Shown: one piece after another, positions 43,770 to 55,100 of the stretch
Numbering within the stretch: the stretch's first letter is position 1
How the letters are laid out: each line of letters opens with the position of its first letter
DNA from: Argyresthia goedartella
Taxonomy: Eukaryota > Arthropoda > Insecta > Lepidoptera > Argyresthiidae
Length of the DNA stretch: 64,000 nt
Assembly (NCBI GenBank): GCA_949825045.1
Contig: OX463814.1
Location: 31,390,383-31,454,382, forward strand
Reading direction: 5' to 3'
Position numbers and translations under genes: made by a program
Notes under the pieces: generated by a model
What the model was told of the DNA's origin: nothing
The model's input: only the letters and a program-made list of their open reading frames with translations
Database searches by the model: none

Positions 43770-44140
43770 AAAATTCAGCTTTATACAGCTGAAGTCCTTT
43801 CATCCCACCCACCATTGACATCGGCTACCCAAATCTCCTCTCCCCATCCTATTAAGTTCACCTGCGCTACCACCACTCAGAAAACCTGAAGGTTTTATCT
43901 AATTTACCGCGAAACCTATGGTGGCCTCAACAGGCTGAGGACAGGCCATGGCCATGGCCGACTTCTGGCAAGTGGGGATGGAAAGATTCTGCCCTGTGTG
44001 AATACGGAACAGAGATCTAAACCATGGAGGACATCATCCAGCGATGCCCAATTCATCGATACCCCGGGCCACCCGAAAACCTGTTCCACAACCTAACCCC
44101 TGACGTAGTAGTATATCTACTGCATAAAATTCCGCACGAT
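43770..44140 (+). pseudogene. C-terminal tail of a LINE ORF2
   Basis: GGLNRLRTGHG is followed by CEYGTEIQTMEDIIQRCPIH and RYPGPPENLFHNLTPD. The LNRLRTGHxR...C.C...H...CP pattern is the usual zinc-binding end of I/R1-type LINE proteins. It is oriented like the endonuclease fossil at 38.9 kb and may be the far end of the same element. Confidence 0.65.
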
Positions 44141-44299
44141 TAAAAAAAACACCACTCTCTCACAAAAGAGAATCATCACAATCATCGGAATCTCAAGCTC
44201 CAAGGAACAGGCGAAAAACACCATTAAGGAGGCGCCGAAGACGGTGTCTGGTATTAACAGCTGGAGATGCAAGGGAGTAGCTAGTGTCGGCTTCTCAAA

Positions 44300-44745
44300 C
44301 ACACGCTCAGGTTTAGTTAGCCATCCCCCATATATATATTAGAGAAATCAATTATATAATCGGTTAAAAAATTGAGGCTGTTTGCCTTTATCTTATAATT
44401 TTCTTTATAGAACCAAGTTGCATTGTTTCACTCGTGGAACGGGGGGGACCTTTCCCTGTGCCTCTATTATAGTAAAATTAAGAAAAAATCCTTATTATTT
44501 GTGGTATTATTTATCTGCGGTTTATAAAGATGTTTAAGGTCAACATTTTCTAGGAATGGGTCAAACTATTTATATGTCACTTCCTGCACAAATACTCAAT
44601 CACATTTCTTCAAAACTTTGCGGGTTGTTATAATTAATTGTCCTTGGCAAACAATCTCTTCACAACCCGTTGCGATTCAATGCTCTGGGTATGTGTCCCA
44701 CCGGGATTAATAAAACAATTGTCTGGGTCACTACTGATGACCCAC
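44300..44745. other. Intergenic DNA
   Basis: I see nothing recognisable. Confidence 0.4.
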
Positions 44746-44749
44746 TATG

Positions 44750-45010
44750 ACGACCCGAATGGCCGAGTCGGCAGTGACCCTGCCTTCGAAGCCAAGGGTC
44801 CCGGGTTCGAGTCCCGGTGGGGGCAAATATTTGTTTGATGAGAACGGATGTTTGTACTCGAGTCATGGTTGTTTATCTATCTTCGTATAATATTTATCTA
44901 TATAAGTATGTGTATCGTTGTCTAGTACCCAAGACACAGGGAATCCTAGTTTGGGGCTAGATCAATGTGTGTAAACAGTGTCCAAGGTATTATTATTATT
45001 ATTATTATTA
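44750..45010 (+). mobile_element. tRNA-headed SINE (family A), full copy with ATT tail
   Basis: The head has an A-box-like TGGCCGAGTCGG and a B box GGTTCGAGTCC. The body GCAAATATTTGTTTGATGAG ... TTTGGGGCTAGATCAATGTG ends in (ATT)n. It shares head and body with the copy at 61601-61855, and the body with 53055-53250. It is a retroposed tRNA derivative, not a tRNA gene. Confidence 0.85.
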
Positions 45011-45033
45011 CTATAGTTTTCCCTTTTTTGAAT

Positions 45034-45241
45034 ATATCCATAATCACCCTGACAATCATACACCCTCCAGAAATCTGTATGGATTATATCCATAATCACC
45101 CTGACAATCATACACCCTCCAGAAATCTGTATGGATTATATCCATAATCACCCTGACAATCATACACCCTCCAGAAATCTGTATGGATTATATCCATAAT
45201 CACCCTGACAATCATACACCCTCCAGAAATCTGTATGGATT
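45034..45241 (+). repeat. 52-bp minisatellite, four identical units
   Basis: Units start at 45034, 45086, 45138 and 45190 with ATATCCATAATCACCC and end CTGTATGGATT. They are identical by eye. The array lies 24 bases after the SINE tail. The units are contiguous without spacers, so this is not a CRISPR array. Confidence 0.92.
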
Positions 45242-45351
45242 ATTGAACCTACTGCCACATGCTTCTGAATCAGTGGAACCAAGACCTCAGCTAACCTAAC
45301 ATTTTTTTGGCAATTTCTATGTGTAGGTCTTCACTCCCCTCAGGGGAAGAT

Positions 45352-45405
45352 TCAAGGGACATGTTTTAGGTATGATAGAAATCATACCTAAAACATGTCC
45401 CTTGA
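45352..45405. repeat. Hairpin, 25-bp perfect arms, 4-base loop
   Basis: Arms 45352-45376 (TCAAGGGACATGTTTTAGG...) and 45381-45405 are exact inverted copies with the loop AGAA. Confidence 0.9.
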
Positions 45406-45419
45406 TTCTTCTCTCTGAA

Positions 45420-48400
45420 ACAAACAACACTTTATATTAAATCTAACAATAATCTTAATAATTCTGATTACCAACTTCATTAGCAAGTACTTAATTTTTA
45501 ATTGGTGTCAGACTAGGGGTCGCCTCGCTCCCCTCCACTTCGCTTCGGCTTCGGGTTCTGCTATAATGTGTGAACCTAACAAAGCTATGTTTACTTTTAA
45601 ACCTTTTTTTAAAATCTTTAAGCCGTTTTTTTCTTCTTTTTTCTTTCTCTTTCTCTTCTATACGAACCTTACTTACTACAATCCTGTTTTAGTGGTTAGA
45701 TTGTCGGTGACATCACCGACCGGCTCTGATGGAAAACCAGCGTTGGTTGTAAACCAGTCCATGATTATTCTGTAGGACAAACACTGATCATCAGCCCTCG
45801 TGAAGTCCTCCGACATTAATTACCTGTGGTCAAACTCATGAGCGAAACAATACATGAGATAGAATACCGTGGACATTAATAGCTTCACATTTTCAAACCA
45901 GATCTTGCCCATATAGCATCCTTTGATACCAACAATGGAGCCGATGGTTCTGTTTGTATGGTAGATAACTGTCATCGACTCTCGGTGAATACAACACAAA
46001 ATGTAATCTTCTTAATGAGGCCTTGATCTTCCGCAAATGCCACGCATTGCTTCTTGATGACTGCTTGATGATTGACTGAGCTTGATGAAATTCCACATTT
46101 AACCCACTTCATGTGTATATATACAAGTTTCGTTTCCGGTTGAAGCCGGAAAACTATGTCTCATCGTCGGAACTATTTGAACTCGTAGACAATGGTGGCG
46201 ATTGCTCACGAGGCCGCCGTTATGCTCAACTCATCTAAAACACTCGAAAATTTACGAGTAATCCACAAAAACCACTATAAATATCTACTAGCTTTTTCAA
46301 GATCGTCTAATTCTCTAAACAGGGTCTAATTTGACATAACAGACGCGCAAAAAACGATGAGCTGCTGTCAAATATAGTTTCTTAATACGAAAATTCTATA
46401 CAAAAATTAAAGGTGAACGTTTTTTTGCGGCAACTTAAACAGTCCTTTTGCAGGCCAGCTAATTGTTGCTCATAGTACGAAAAAGCAGGGCAGTTCAGTG
46501 TAGCTCCTGCTGTAAGAGTTGGTATTAGGCCTCCAAACCTCAGATTAACGAAACTCTTTGCTTACAAACTTTATACATCGCACTGTCAAACATAAGTTTC
46601 GCTTCCAACAAAGAGGTTGAATGTATTAATAAATTAATAAACGACGAATGAGTTTGAGTGTACCTAGATCTGTGGCTACCAACGCCATCTAGCGAAAGAG
46701 GCTGAACTTTCCAAACAAATTATGTTTCCATTTTTAGGCTGTTTCTTTGCATATTTCGTATTTTTATTTATCTAAACCTCCTTTAGATAAATGGAACCGG
46801 TTCCATTTATCTAAACCTTCCAAGTATCCTACCGGCACAATAAATGGGTCCGTTTTTTTAAGATTAAGTTCTAATATACTGCTTCTTGATAAGTACGCAG
46901 TATGTCTACGTGTTTTACAGCCAAGAACAAATAAAGACTATGAAACTGATTTAATCAGGATAACCTATTTTCACGTCTGGATCGGCAGGCCGCTTGCTAG
47001 CCTCAAAACTTCTAGTGAAGTATGACAATGTAAAGTTATAGTCGTATAGATTTCATAATGAAAGTTATTCAAAAACAAATTCCTAACCATTCCTGGTGGA
47101 GAATAACTATGTGTGATGTCCACAGTGATGTCGCTGTTTCTGGTTCCCACGACACAGGGTATCCTAGTGTGGGGCCAGAAGCAATGTTTATGTTATATTA
47201 AACGTAAGATCTAATGAAATAATTAAAGACTTTCTTGGTACAAAACTTCATTTAATTTAAAATTTGCTGGCATTTGTTTGCGATATATTTACATATTATA
47301 TTTTTTTTTTATTTAAAATATTATTAACTATTTTTTACATAGATACTGGGAATGTGAATTTCAATATACCTATTCTCCTATTGTACATAATTTATCGGTG
47401 ACTTATTTATTTGGACAATAAATCGTTTCACTGTTCGTGGTTGCTACGACCCTGTTAAGTTATATAGTTTAAATTGGCGAAATTTAACTATCTCTAATTA
47501 ATATCAGAATTGATATCAATATTTATCAATCAGTTACAGTTACGTCATATAATTTACTATGCAAATGCTTATCAATACTGAAAAGACGAATCAGGAACTT
47601 TAGGGAAAAAAGTACAACATTATACATTTACAATATATCTTCTTTACTTATTACATGTCTTATTTATATGTCTATGTCTTTTTGTCACTACTAAGTAAAA
47701 TACTTTTTTATCAATGCATTAGGGTATTGGACTCTCTACTAAAGGCTACAATATTTTCTGTCACCGAAATTTAGATTTGTCACTAAACTGCGATACGCTT
47801 ATATTCTTATTATTATCTGTTCCTAAGAATTATATTTAAAAATAAATATAAATATGGATCACCAAATAATTGTAAATATGTCTCCCAAATAAAAGTTTGA
47901 TCACTATCTTCCTGTTGCCCAAATCATAGGTTTGTCCACAAAAAAAATAGATCGGTCAGAAAATTTATAGATCTGTCATTAAATTAATAGATTGGTCACC
48001 TAAATAGTACATCTGTCACCAAAATGATGAATCGGACGCCTAATAATGTATGAAATCTGCTGAATTGCATACGAAATAAAAGTGCGAAGTGGTGAGTCAG
48101 GGTAAGTGAAGCCTAAGCGAAACGAAGTCCCCTTAGCCTTCCTGTGAGGTTGATATGTAAGAATTAAAAACCCTCAATTGGTTACCAACTTGTTATTGTT
48201 TGGTGCAACACGCAGGTGACCAATCTAATAATTTGTAGACCAATATCATTTCTCGATGATTTTGAAATACATTTAGGGTGACCATTTTTTTATCAAATCT
48301 ACAATTTCACGAACCGACATGATGATTAGGTGATCAATAAAATCTTTTATAAATATCTGAATAGTTAATGATGCTGTGATGTGAAATAATTACTTGAGTT

Positions 48401-48930
48401 AGATAGTGCAGCCATATTTGGTGGATATTCAATCAATATTCCCGCTCACACATTTCGTAGATCAGGCTTTCAATAGTTAGTAGACTCCGCTTTCTGTGAA
48501 TTAGAGCCTCAACTGTTTCTGGTTCTGACGACACAGCAGTCGCGTGCATTGGACTTTTTGCTGGAATATCAATCAGAAGATCAAGTCTAACAATAAAAAA
48601 TATGAAATAATTAAATATCACTTTGAAAAAATAATGTTAAAAAAACTTTTTGTTTTCAAAGTGAAAAAATACTTATTTTTTTATTTATTTTTTATAATTG
48701 TTTTTGTAAGACTCGACATTTTGATTGATTTTCCAGGAAAAAGATTCTGTGCCCGCCACTGCGTCACAGAAAATTCTACAATAGGGCCAGACATATTCGC
48801 GAAAGCTGATTGACTTACCAGTTGATTCGATTACCATTTCCATACATAACATTCAATAATATTGTTGAAAATTGGCCTCAAGTTGAAGTACAAAATAATT
48901 CATTACACATTATAAATTAGATGGTGGAAC
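45420..48930. other. Intergenic DNA without recognisable gene
   Basis: It holds a 34-bp perfect palindrome at 46782-46815 (TTTAGATAAATGGAACC plus its inverse, no loop) and a SINE family B fragment at 47105-47200. A diverged inverted pair at 48544-48596 and 48700-48755 also lies here. No exon of either host gene is seen. Confidence 0.45.
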
Positions 48931-48932
48931 TA

Positions 48933-48938
48933 TTTATT
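48933..48938 (-). promoter_or_regulatory. DPP4: Poly(A) signal AATAAA for DPP4
   Basis: AATAAA on the minus strand lies 94 bases beyond the DPP4 stop codon, a normal spacing for a short 3' untranslated region. This is a consensus match only. Confidence 0.5.
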
Positions 48939-49031
48939 ATCTAATAATTGTCGGTCACCAAATTGCCACCAGTTCATTGTCTAGGACTAGTTAGTTTCTC
49001 CACTTGTTGTCTTAGGCTAAGTACAATCACT

Positions 49032-49121
49032 TCACAGCATGTTCTCTTGCAAGAACTTCTCGAGACCGTGATAAAGGTGCGGTCTCACTCCAGCGAGGCC
49101 GTGGTCTTCGTCGGTGTAACT
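49032..49121 (-). CDS. DPP4: DPP4 last exon: catalytic histidine and stop
   Basis: The acceptor TTTTTCCACAG is followed by SYTDEDHGLAGVRPHLYHGL, EKFLQENML and TGA. The catalytic His codon is 49101-49103. It is only 30 codons long and overlapped by a spurious plus-strand frame at 48948-49280. Confidence 0.94.
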   Translation of the reverse strand, partial: SYTDEDHGLAGVRPHLYHGLEKFLQENML

Positions 49122-52100
49122 CTGTGGAAAAACATCGACATTAGAATAATACAAAAAGGTATACTATTAACCACATACGTTTTCGTTCCTGTCAGACTAT
49201 TTATAAAGAATCTCTTCGGTGAGTGGGGCAGAACAGTGTTTTTATATCTACCTAAATATGTAACTCTACAAGTATTTTAGGGGAGCTTTGGTTTAGCTAT
49301 AATTGTTCTTTTCGGTGAATATTTATTTTGTTTGCAAGGATTAATATACAAAAACAACCAAAGTTAAAGTCAAAAATAATGAGAATAATTATGAAAAACA
49401 TAAAAGCAATTCCTCTAACGGGCAAAAGCTACCTGTACTACACTACAGGTGTATATGTATATACCAATTTTTTAGTATATACCTATAATGTAGCCAAAAT
49501 CAGTGCAATTAGTTAATTCAAATAACTTTTAAAGTAAGAGAGTGAAACATCTACAAAAAATAGATGCCGTGTATCGCAATACACACTTTCAACTAAAATT
49601 TATTTGAACAAATTAAAATAATCAGTTTTTAAGATATAAAACATTTATTAAAAACCGCAAAGATAACTTTGTCATTCATACAAACACTATGAAAAACAAA
49701 GTTACAACACAAACATCCAGTCACATAATTACTTGCTTCAACGGAACCCTTCATGGGCGAGTCCGACTCGCACTTGACCACATGTTTTTGTTTTTCTTAC
49801 ATTTTCACACCTAGACTACTAATATCGTTCATAAATAGAAAACGCATTTTTAAGTTATTTTAAGGTATTTATATGTATAAAAATAGGTGACCCGTTGCGT
49901 AATTCGTTGACTATTCAAACTCGAATTCAAACGTACACGTAACGTAACTTTAAGCGCAAAAAAAAACCGGTCAAATGCGAGTCGGACTTGCGCACGAAGG
50001 GTTCCGCACTACTGTAGAGTGCCAGAGATGGTGTCGAGTGAATAGTTTGGATTTCACATAGCAAAATTTTGTTTCCAAAGTTATTTATTTAGTTCTACTT
50101 TCATACTCTATGTACGTAACCAGGTTCATTCATAAGTTTATAGGTGGTTTACAGATTAATAATAAATCTTGGTGGTTCCGGGTGGATTTTCTTGTAATAT
50201 TTGGCTTAAGTTATATGTTCTGTATTTATTTTTTTTACTTTGTAGTTTCTGAGATAATCTGTTTATCCCCTCCCTTTCTAGTAGGCATAATTTTTTTCAT
50301 ATTAGACTTGAATTATGTTGCGGTTATCAGGACAATTATTTTTGCAGACGATTTCAAGACTCTATCTCTTATAGTTCCTGAGAAAAGTGCATTTGACAGA
50401 CGGACGGACGGACACGCGAGTGATCCTATAAGAGTTCCTTTTTTACCTTTTAAGGTACGGAACCCTAAAAAGGTGGTACGTTTATTTTAGGCATGCTGAG
50501 TCCTTACTCATGGAATGGCGCATGCCATAAATGGTTGTATTATTTTAAAGCCAACATCTTCCATTTGCATCCAATCATTTAGAAATGTCTACCTTTCGGT
50601 CTACACCTTGCGGACTCTTTGACTACTGAACGACTCTCGTAAGGGAAAATCCATTTTTATATAATCAGTTGTATAATCCGATTTCTCCGGCGAGTGCGTC
50701 AAAGGCATTAAATATAAACTACTAAAACTAGACCTGTCAGATTTCATGATGTAAGTTTAGTTCGTTAGTTATTTTTGACCCCTTAACAGTCAGCCGGAGT
50801 CAACGTCGAAGGAGTTCATTGTGTGCAGTCTATTTTGAAGTTTTTGCTTTTTGCTTAACAAGTGCTAATGTACCAGAGAAGGGTCAAAAATATGTAACGA
50901 GTCGTCCCCTTGAATCCACCGGGAGAATGGTCGACTTACCATCTGCGTGAAGTAGACATCGTTCCTCTGAAGCACGCGTGACAGCAACATGGCGTGTTGG
51001 TAGTGCACGTTATCATCTGCCGTGCCGTGCACGAGGAAGTAACGCTTGTTACGGAACGCTTCCACCTGGAATTGGAGGTAAAGGCTTGCTCCAGTTATCT
51101 TAGATGAATAGTTGTTCCGTTCCAGTCTAGCCCCCGTATACGCTGACTCCTACAACTCCATGGCTCTATCCAGTGGCTTACCCCCATGCGCTTGGGATAA
51201 TTGTTCTCACCGCCCCACGACCCGGATGTGGACAGATATGGTATGTCCCAATAATGTCGAATGCTAAAAGTTGTGCACAGACTTTTCATTGGCTGTAGAA
51301 ATGTGAATGAAACTGCTATCCCAAGCTTTGTATGTCAATTGAGATTGTGTAAGTTAATAGGAATCATTGAGTCACAATATAGTTTATCCACATAAACTCT
51401 TCCTGTACCTCTAATAATAATAGTGGAGTCTTTACCAGTACTGTAAAAATTCTTACCACTTCAGATGTTAGGAGTGAAGAATCGGCGTAACCTTCAGTGT
51501 TGTTCAGAGGAACATCCATGTAGCGCTCGGTGTAGATGGTGTCTGAGAAAAGTAATTATAGAATTTTGCACCCATTTAATGATAAAAATAATGACAAACA
51601 TTTACTATGTCGATACGATTGCTGGCCAGATGATTAGAAGGATTTTAATTTGTTTTGAAGTTCATAGCATCGACTCCAATGAAGCATTATAAATAGGAGA
51701 TGAAGGGACTTTATGAAAATAAGGCTCCTTGCCCTTTTCATCAACCATTTTCATATTTTTTAAGTTTGGCATATTCCATTTTCATATTTTTAAAGGATTT
51801 TCTTTCTTTCTTTCTTTCTGTCTAAACTAGGCGATCAGATGACATGCAGCTTTTTGGTTCGGGCAGCTCATGTTGCAATAGTTTTACAGATTAGGTTAGA
51901 CAGATAGATAACATTTTATTCCCACTTCATTCTGAACACGAAACAAAACCCAGATAATAGGGACGTAAGCATACAACAAAAATTTATAAACCATAGCAAT
52001 GTAACAACTTAACTAATATGGTTTGACGCTGAGCTGTGGGCGGAAATCGGCACTACGTTATTTCCATTGATAAAAAACTGATGAAGAAAATTACTGAATG

Positions 52101-55100
52101 AAAATGGAGACTTTGTCCCCATCTGGAGATCGAACCCGGGATCTCTAGCTTGATAGGCAGAGCCACAACCGCTGCGCTACAGAGGTCGTCAAATGGATTC
52201 GAAAAAAAATACATATTTTTTGGTATCGCCTTAAAACCATAGTTTGAGCTCCTACCAGCAAACCAATCAACACATGTTTTATTTGGCCACCCACCATAGT
52301 AGCGCCAGTCGACCACAGGCGCAACAGCGACAGCGCAGCGGAAGACGTCGCCACCGCGAGCCAGCGCCAGCGAGGACGCATAGCCGCCGTACGACCAGCC
52401 CCAGATGCAGGTGCGGTTGCTGTCCAGCCAGTCGAAGTTCTGGTGAAGTTGTCTGAAGAAGGTGGTGGCCATCATACAGAGTTTAACTCATATTTGTGAG
52501 TCATATTTGAGGGGTTTGGTTTAGAACTAACTTCATTCCTTTCAATCGCCGCTCACTCATTCTTCTCGTTTTCAAGGCGGCGATTGATGAGTGTGCTCTC
52601 GGGAAAATATTAAGAAATATTCGGGACTAGCGGAATATCGGCTAATCGTAAATTTATACTTTCCTCAACCTTATTTACGGGCTGTGTGGTGTAGAAGTGC
52701 AACCAAGTGCAGTGCGGAGGCCTCCAGAAGAAACTCAAAATTCGGAATGCAGTGATTGGAAACGAGGTAACCTTTCCTATCATTTCAACCTATTATTTTT
52801 ATTTATTCGTCAATACCAGCTCCATGTATCGCGGACAAAAACAACAATTTGGGACTCATTTTAAGCAGCTTTCACTAAGAATTCGATTCGATCGGAGCAA
52901 TTTTATACCACCCGGCCCAAAATGGAGCTAAAAAGATGTATTTCTCCAGTGAAGTTCTTAGGGAAACCTATCAAATCTTCTATGGATTATTCCTCCAAGA
53001 CTACAGGAATTATGATGATTCTAGGTCATTGTAGTTGAACAGATACATCATATAGTGGGGGCAAATATTTGTTTGATGAGAACGGATGTTTCTAACTTAG
53101 TCATGGTTGTTTATCTATCTAAGTATAACATTTATCTATATAAGTATGTGTATCGTTGTCTAGTACCCAAGATACAGGGAATTCTAGTTTGGGGCTAGAT
53201 CAATGTGTCTAAATAGTATCCAGGGTATTGTTATATTATTATTATTATATTATATAGGAATCACGACTGAGCAAAGACTGTTGAAAAATTATGCATGTTT
53301 ATGCCGTATAAAGGGAAATGCAACTAACCTAGTAACATTGATCTGGTCATCAATCTCCACGCTGCCCAATCGTCTGTTCACTGCGAACATGTTGTCGACA
53401 CCTCGAAGGCCGGAGCCTCTGCCGTCAATGTGAGCAAGTGCAATGCCCCATCTGTTGACCAGGGAGGTGCCCCAGTCGATCGACCACTGCTTGGTGACGA
53501 GGGCCGTGTCTGGACCGCCATAGCTAAAATGTTGATAATAATCTTAGTTTTGTTTGCTCGTGCTTGCACGTACCTTCGACGGTATGAACAAATCAGAACA
53601 ATTTGCACGTGTGTAAAGTTCAGAACAACTACAGTCAAGACTAGTATTTGAAATAATGTAAACAAAGAAAAGTTTAAGTGACTCTTAACAAAATTTCCAA
53701 GGCGTCAAAACTAACCATAGATTATTTTTTTAACTTATTTTAGTTTGTTTAGGTTTGACTGCGGAATCGGCATTATTGTTTACATTATTTTGAAAACCTA
53801 CTTAGCTTGACTATAGATAGGTATAACTGAAACACTTTTACAAGTAACTTATATAACTTTGTCTCTTTTTTGTGTCGTAATGTTTACGAGTGAAACTTTT
53901 AAAAAAAAAACTTACACAAACACCAACAACGGGACATTGGTCCTGCTCTCATAGTTCGATGGGACTTGGATGTGGACGTCAGCGTCAGGTAGACCATCAG
54001 CCACCGGGATAGAAGTCCTGATGATCTCGGGAGTCTCTCTCGTTGCCACCAGGGTGGCCACTTCATCATTCGTTTCCCAGTTCCTGACAAGAGTACCATT
54101 CTGAAAGTATAGAGAATAGTTGCATTTATTCGTCATATCAGCCTATAAGCTACCATACTATATACAGGCTTGTCACATCAGTGCTACAATTTGAATTCCT
54201 CCGTCTTCTCATTTTCCTAATACGATAGCCACCTTTTCCTTTTCAAGCCTTGCTCCATTATTCTGAATGTGTTCTACAAAACTGTTGAACTGTCTTGACG
54301 TCGAGAATGAGCCTGCATTCAAATACGCAACGCTATAGACAATAATTTTCAATTCAACATCGTCATACGTTAGGGACATCATTAGCATAATTTAGAACTG
54401 AAGGTAACTAACTGTACAAATACGGCCTAGATGATTACCGGTTTTGACGAAAAAAGGGCTTCACGATTATAGTACTTGATCAAAGAAGCGCTTGCTTGAA
54501 GAAGAAAGTCGTTGCTACCCCAAGAGCTCCAGCAGTCAGGGTTCTATTTCCTAACACTCACCGTGAAATAGATGAAGACTTGTGGCACATTAGGGCCGTT
54601 ACAGTTGACTGTGACGAGTGTCCCATCGGAGTTGATCTCCGCCTCGTTGTATAGACATTCCCCTCCATCCTCGCGACGAATTTCGCACGTGAAACAAGTG
54701 ACGGTGTTAGACGCATCGGCGACGAAGATATGCTGCTCCGCAGAGTCGTTTACGGCTGTGGCTTTGTACCAGCTGTAAGTATATGATGGGAATTATGGTA
54801 CTCTAGCTAAACTAAATTTTAATATTCTGGTTGCTACGGTAAAGTATTTGATCCCAGTCTAGAAAACGTCTACTCCATATTACGTTTATCATTATTAACC
54901 CGCAAATTGCAGTGGCTACTTAAGTGACGTGATACTAATAAGTGATTTAAGGGGCGTGGCTTGGCATGACACAACATGACGTGATACTTCTATACTATGT
55001 GTATGGCACCGTTAGCAAGATGATAACATTTTGCATTCTTTTTTCATCAGCAGCAATATTTTTGTACCTTGTTATGTTTAATCCACTCCAATCAATATAA

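Noticed and set aside
44750..44826. tRNA-like cloverleaf with A and B boxes (also at 61601)
   Set aside because: It is followed by a shared 180-bp body and an ATT tail at both loci, so it is the head of a SINE. It is not a tRNA gene.
45034..45241. Regular direct repeats suggestive of a CRISPR array
   Set aside because: The 52-bp units are contiguous without unique spacers, in an insect nuclear context. It is a minisatellite.
48948..49280. 110-codon plus-strand frame
   Set aside because: It is the antisense shadow of the last DPP4 exon, which carries the family signature DEDHG on the minus strand.
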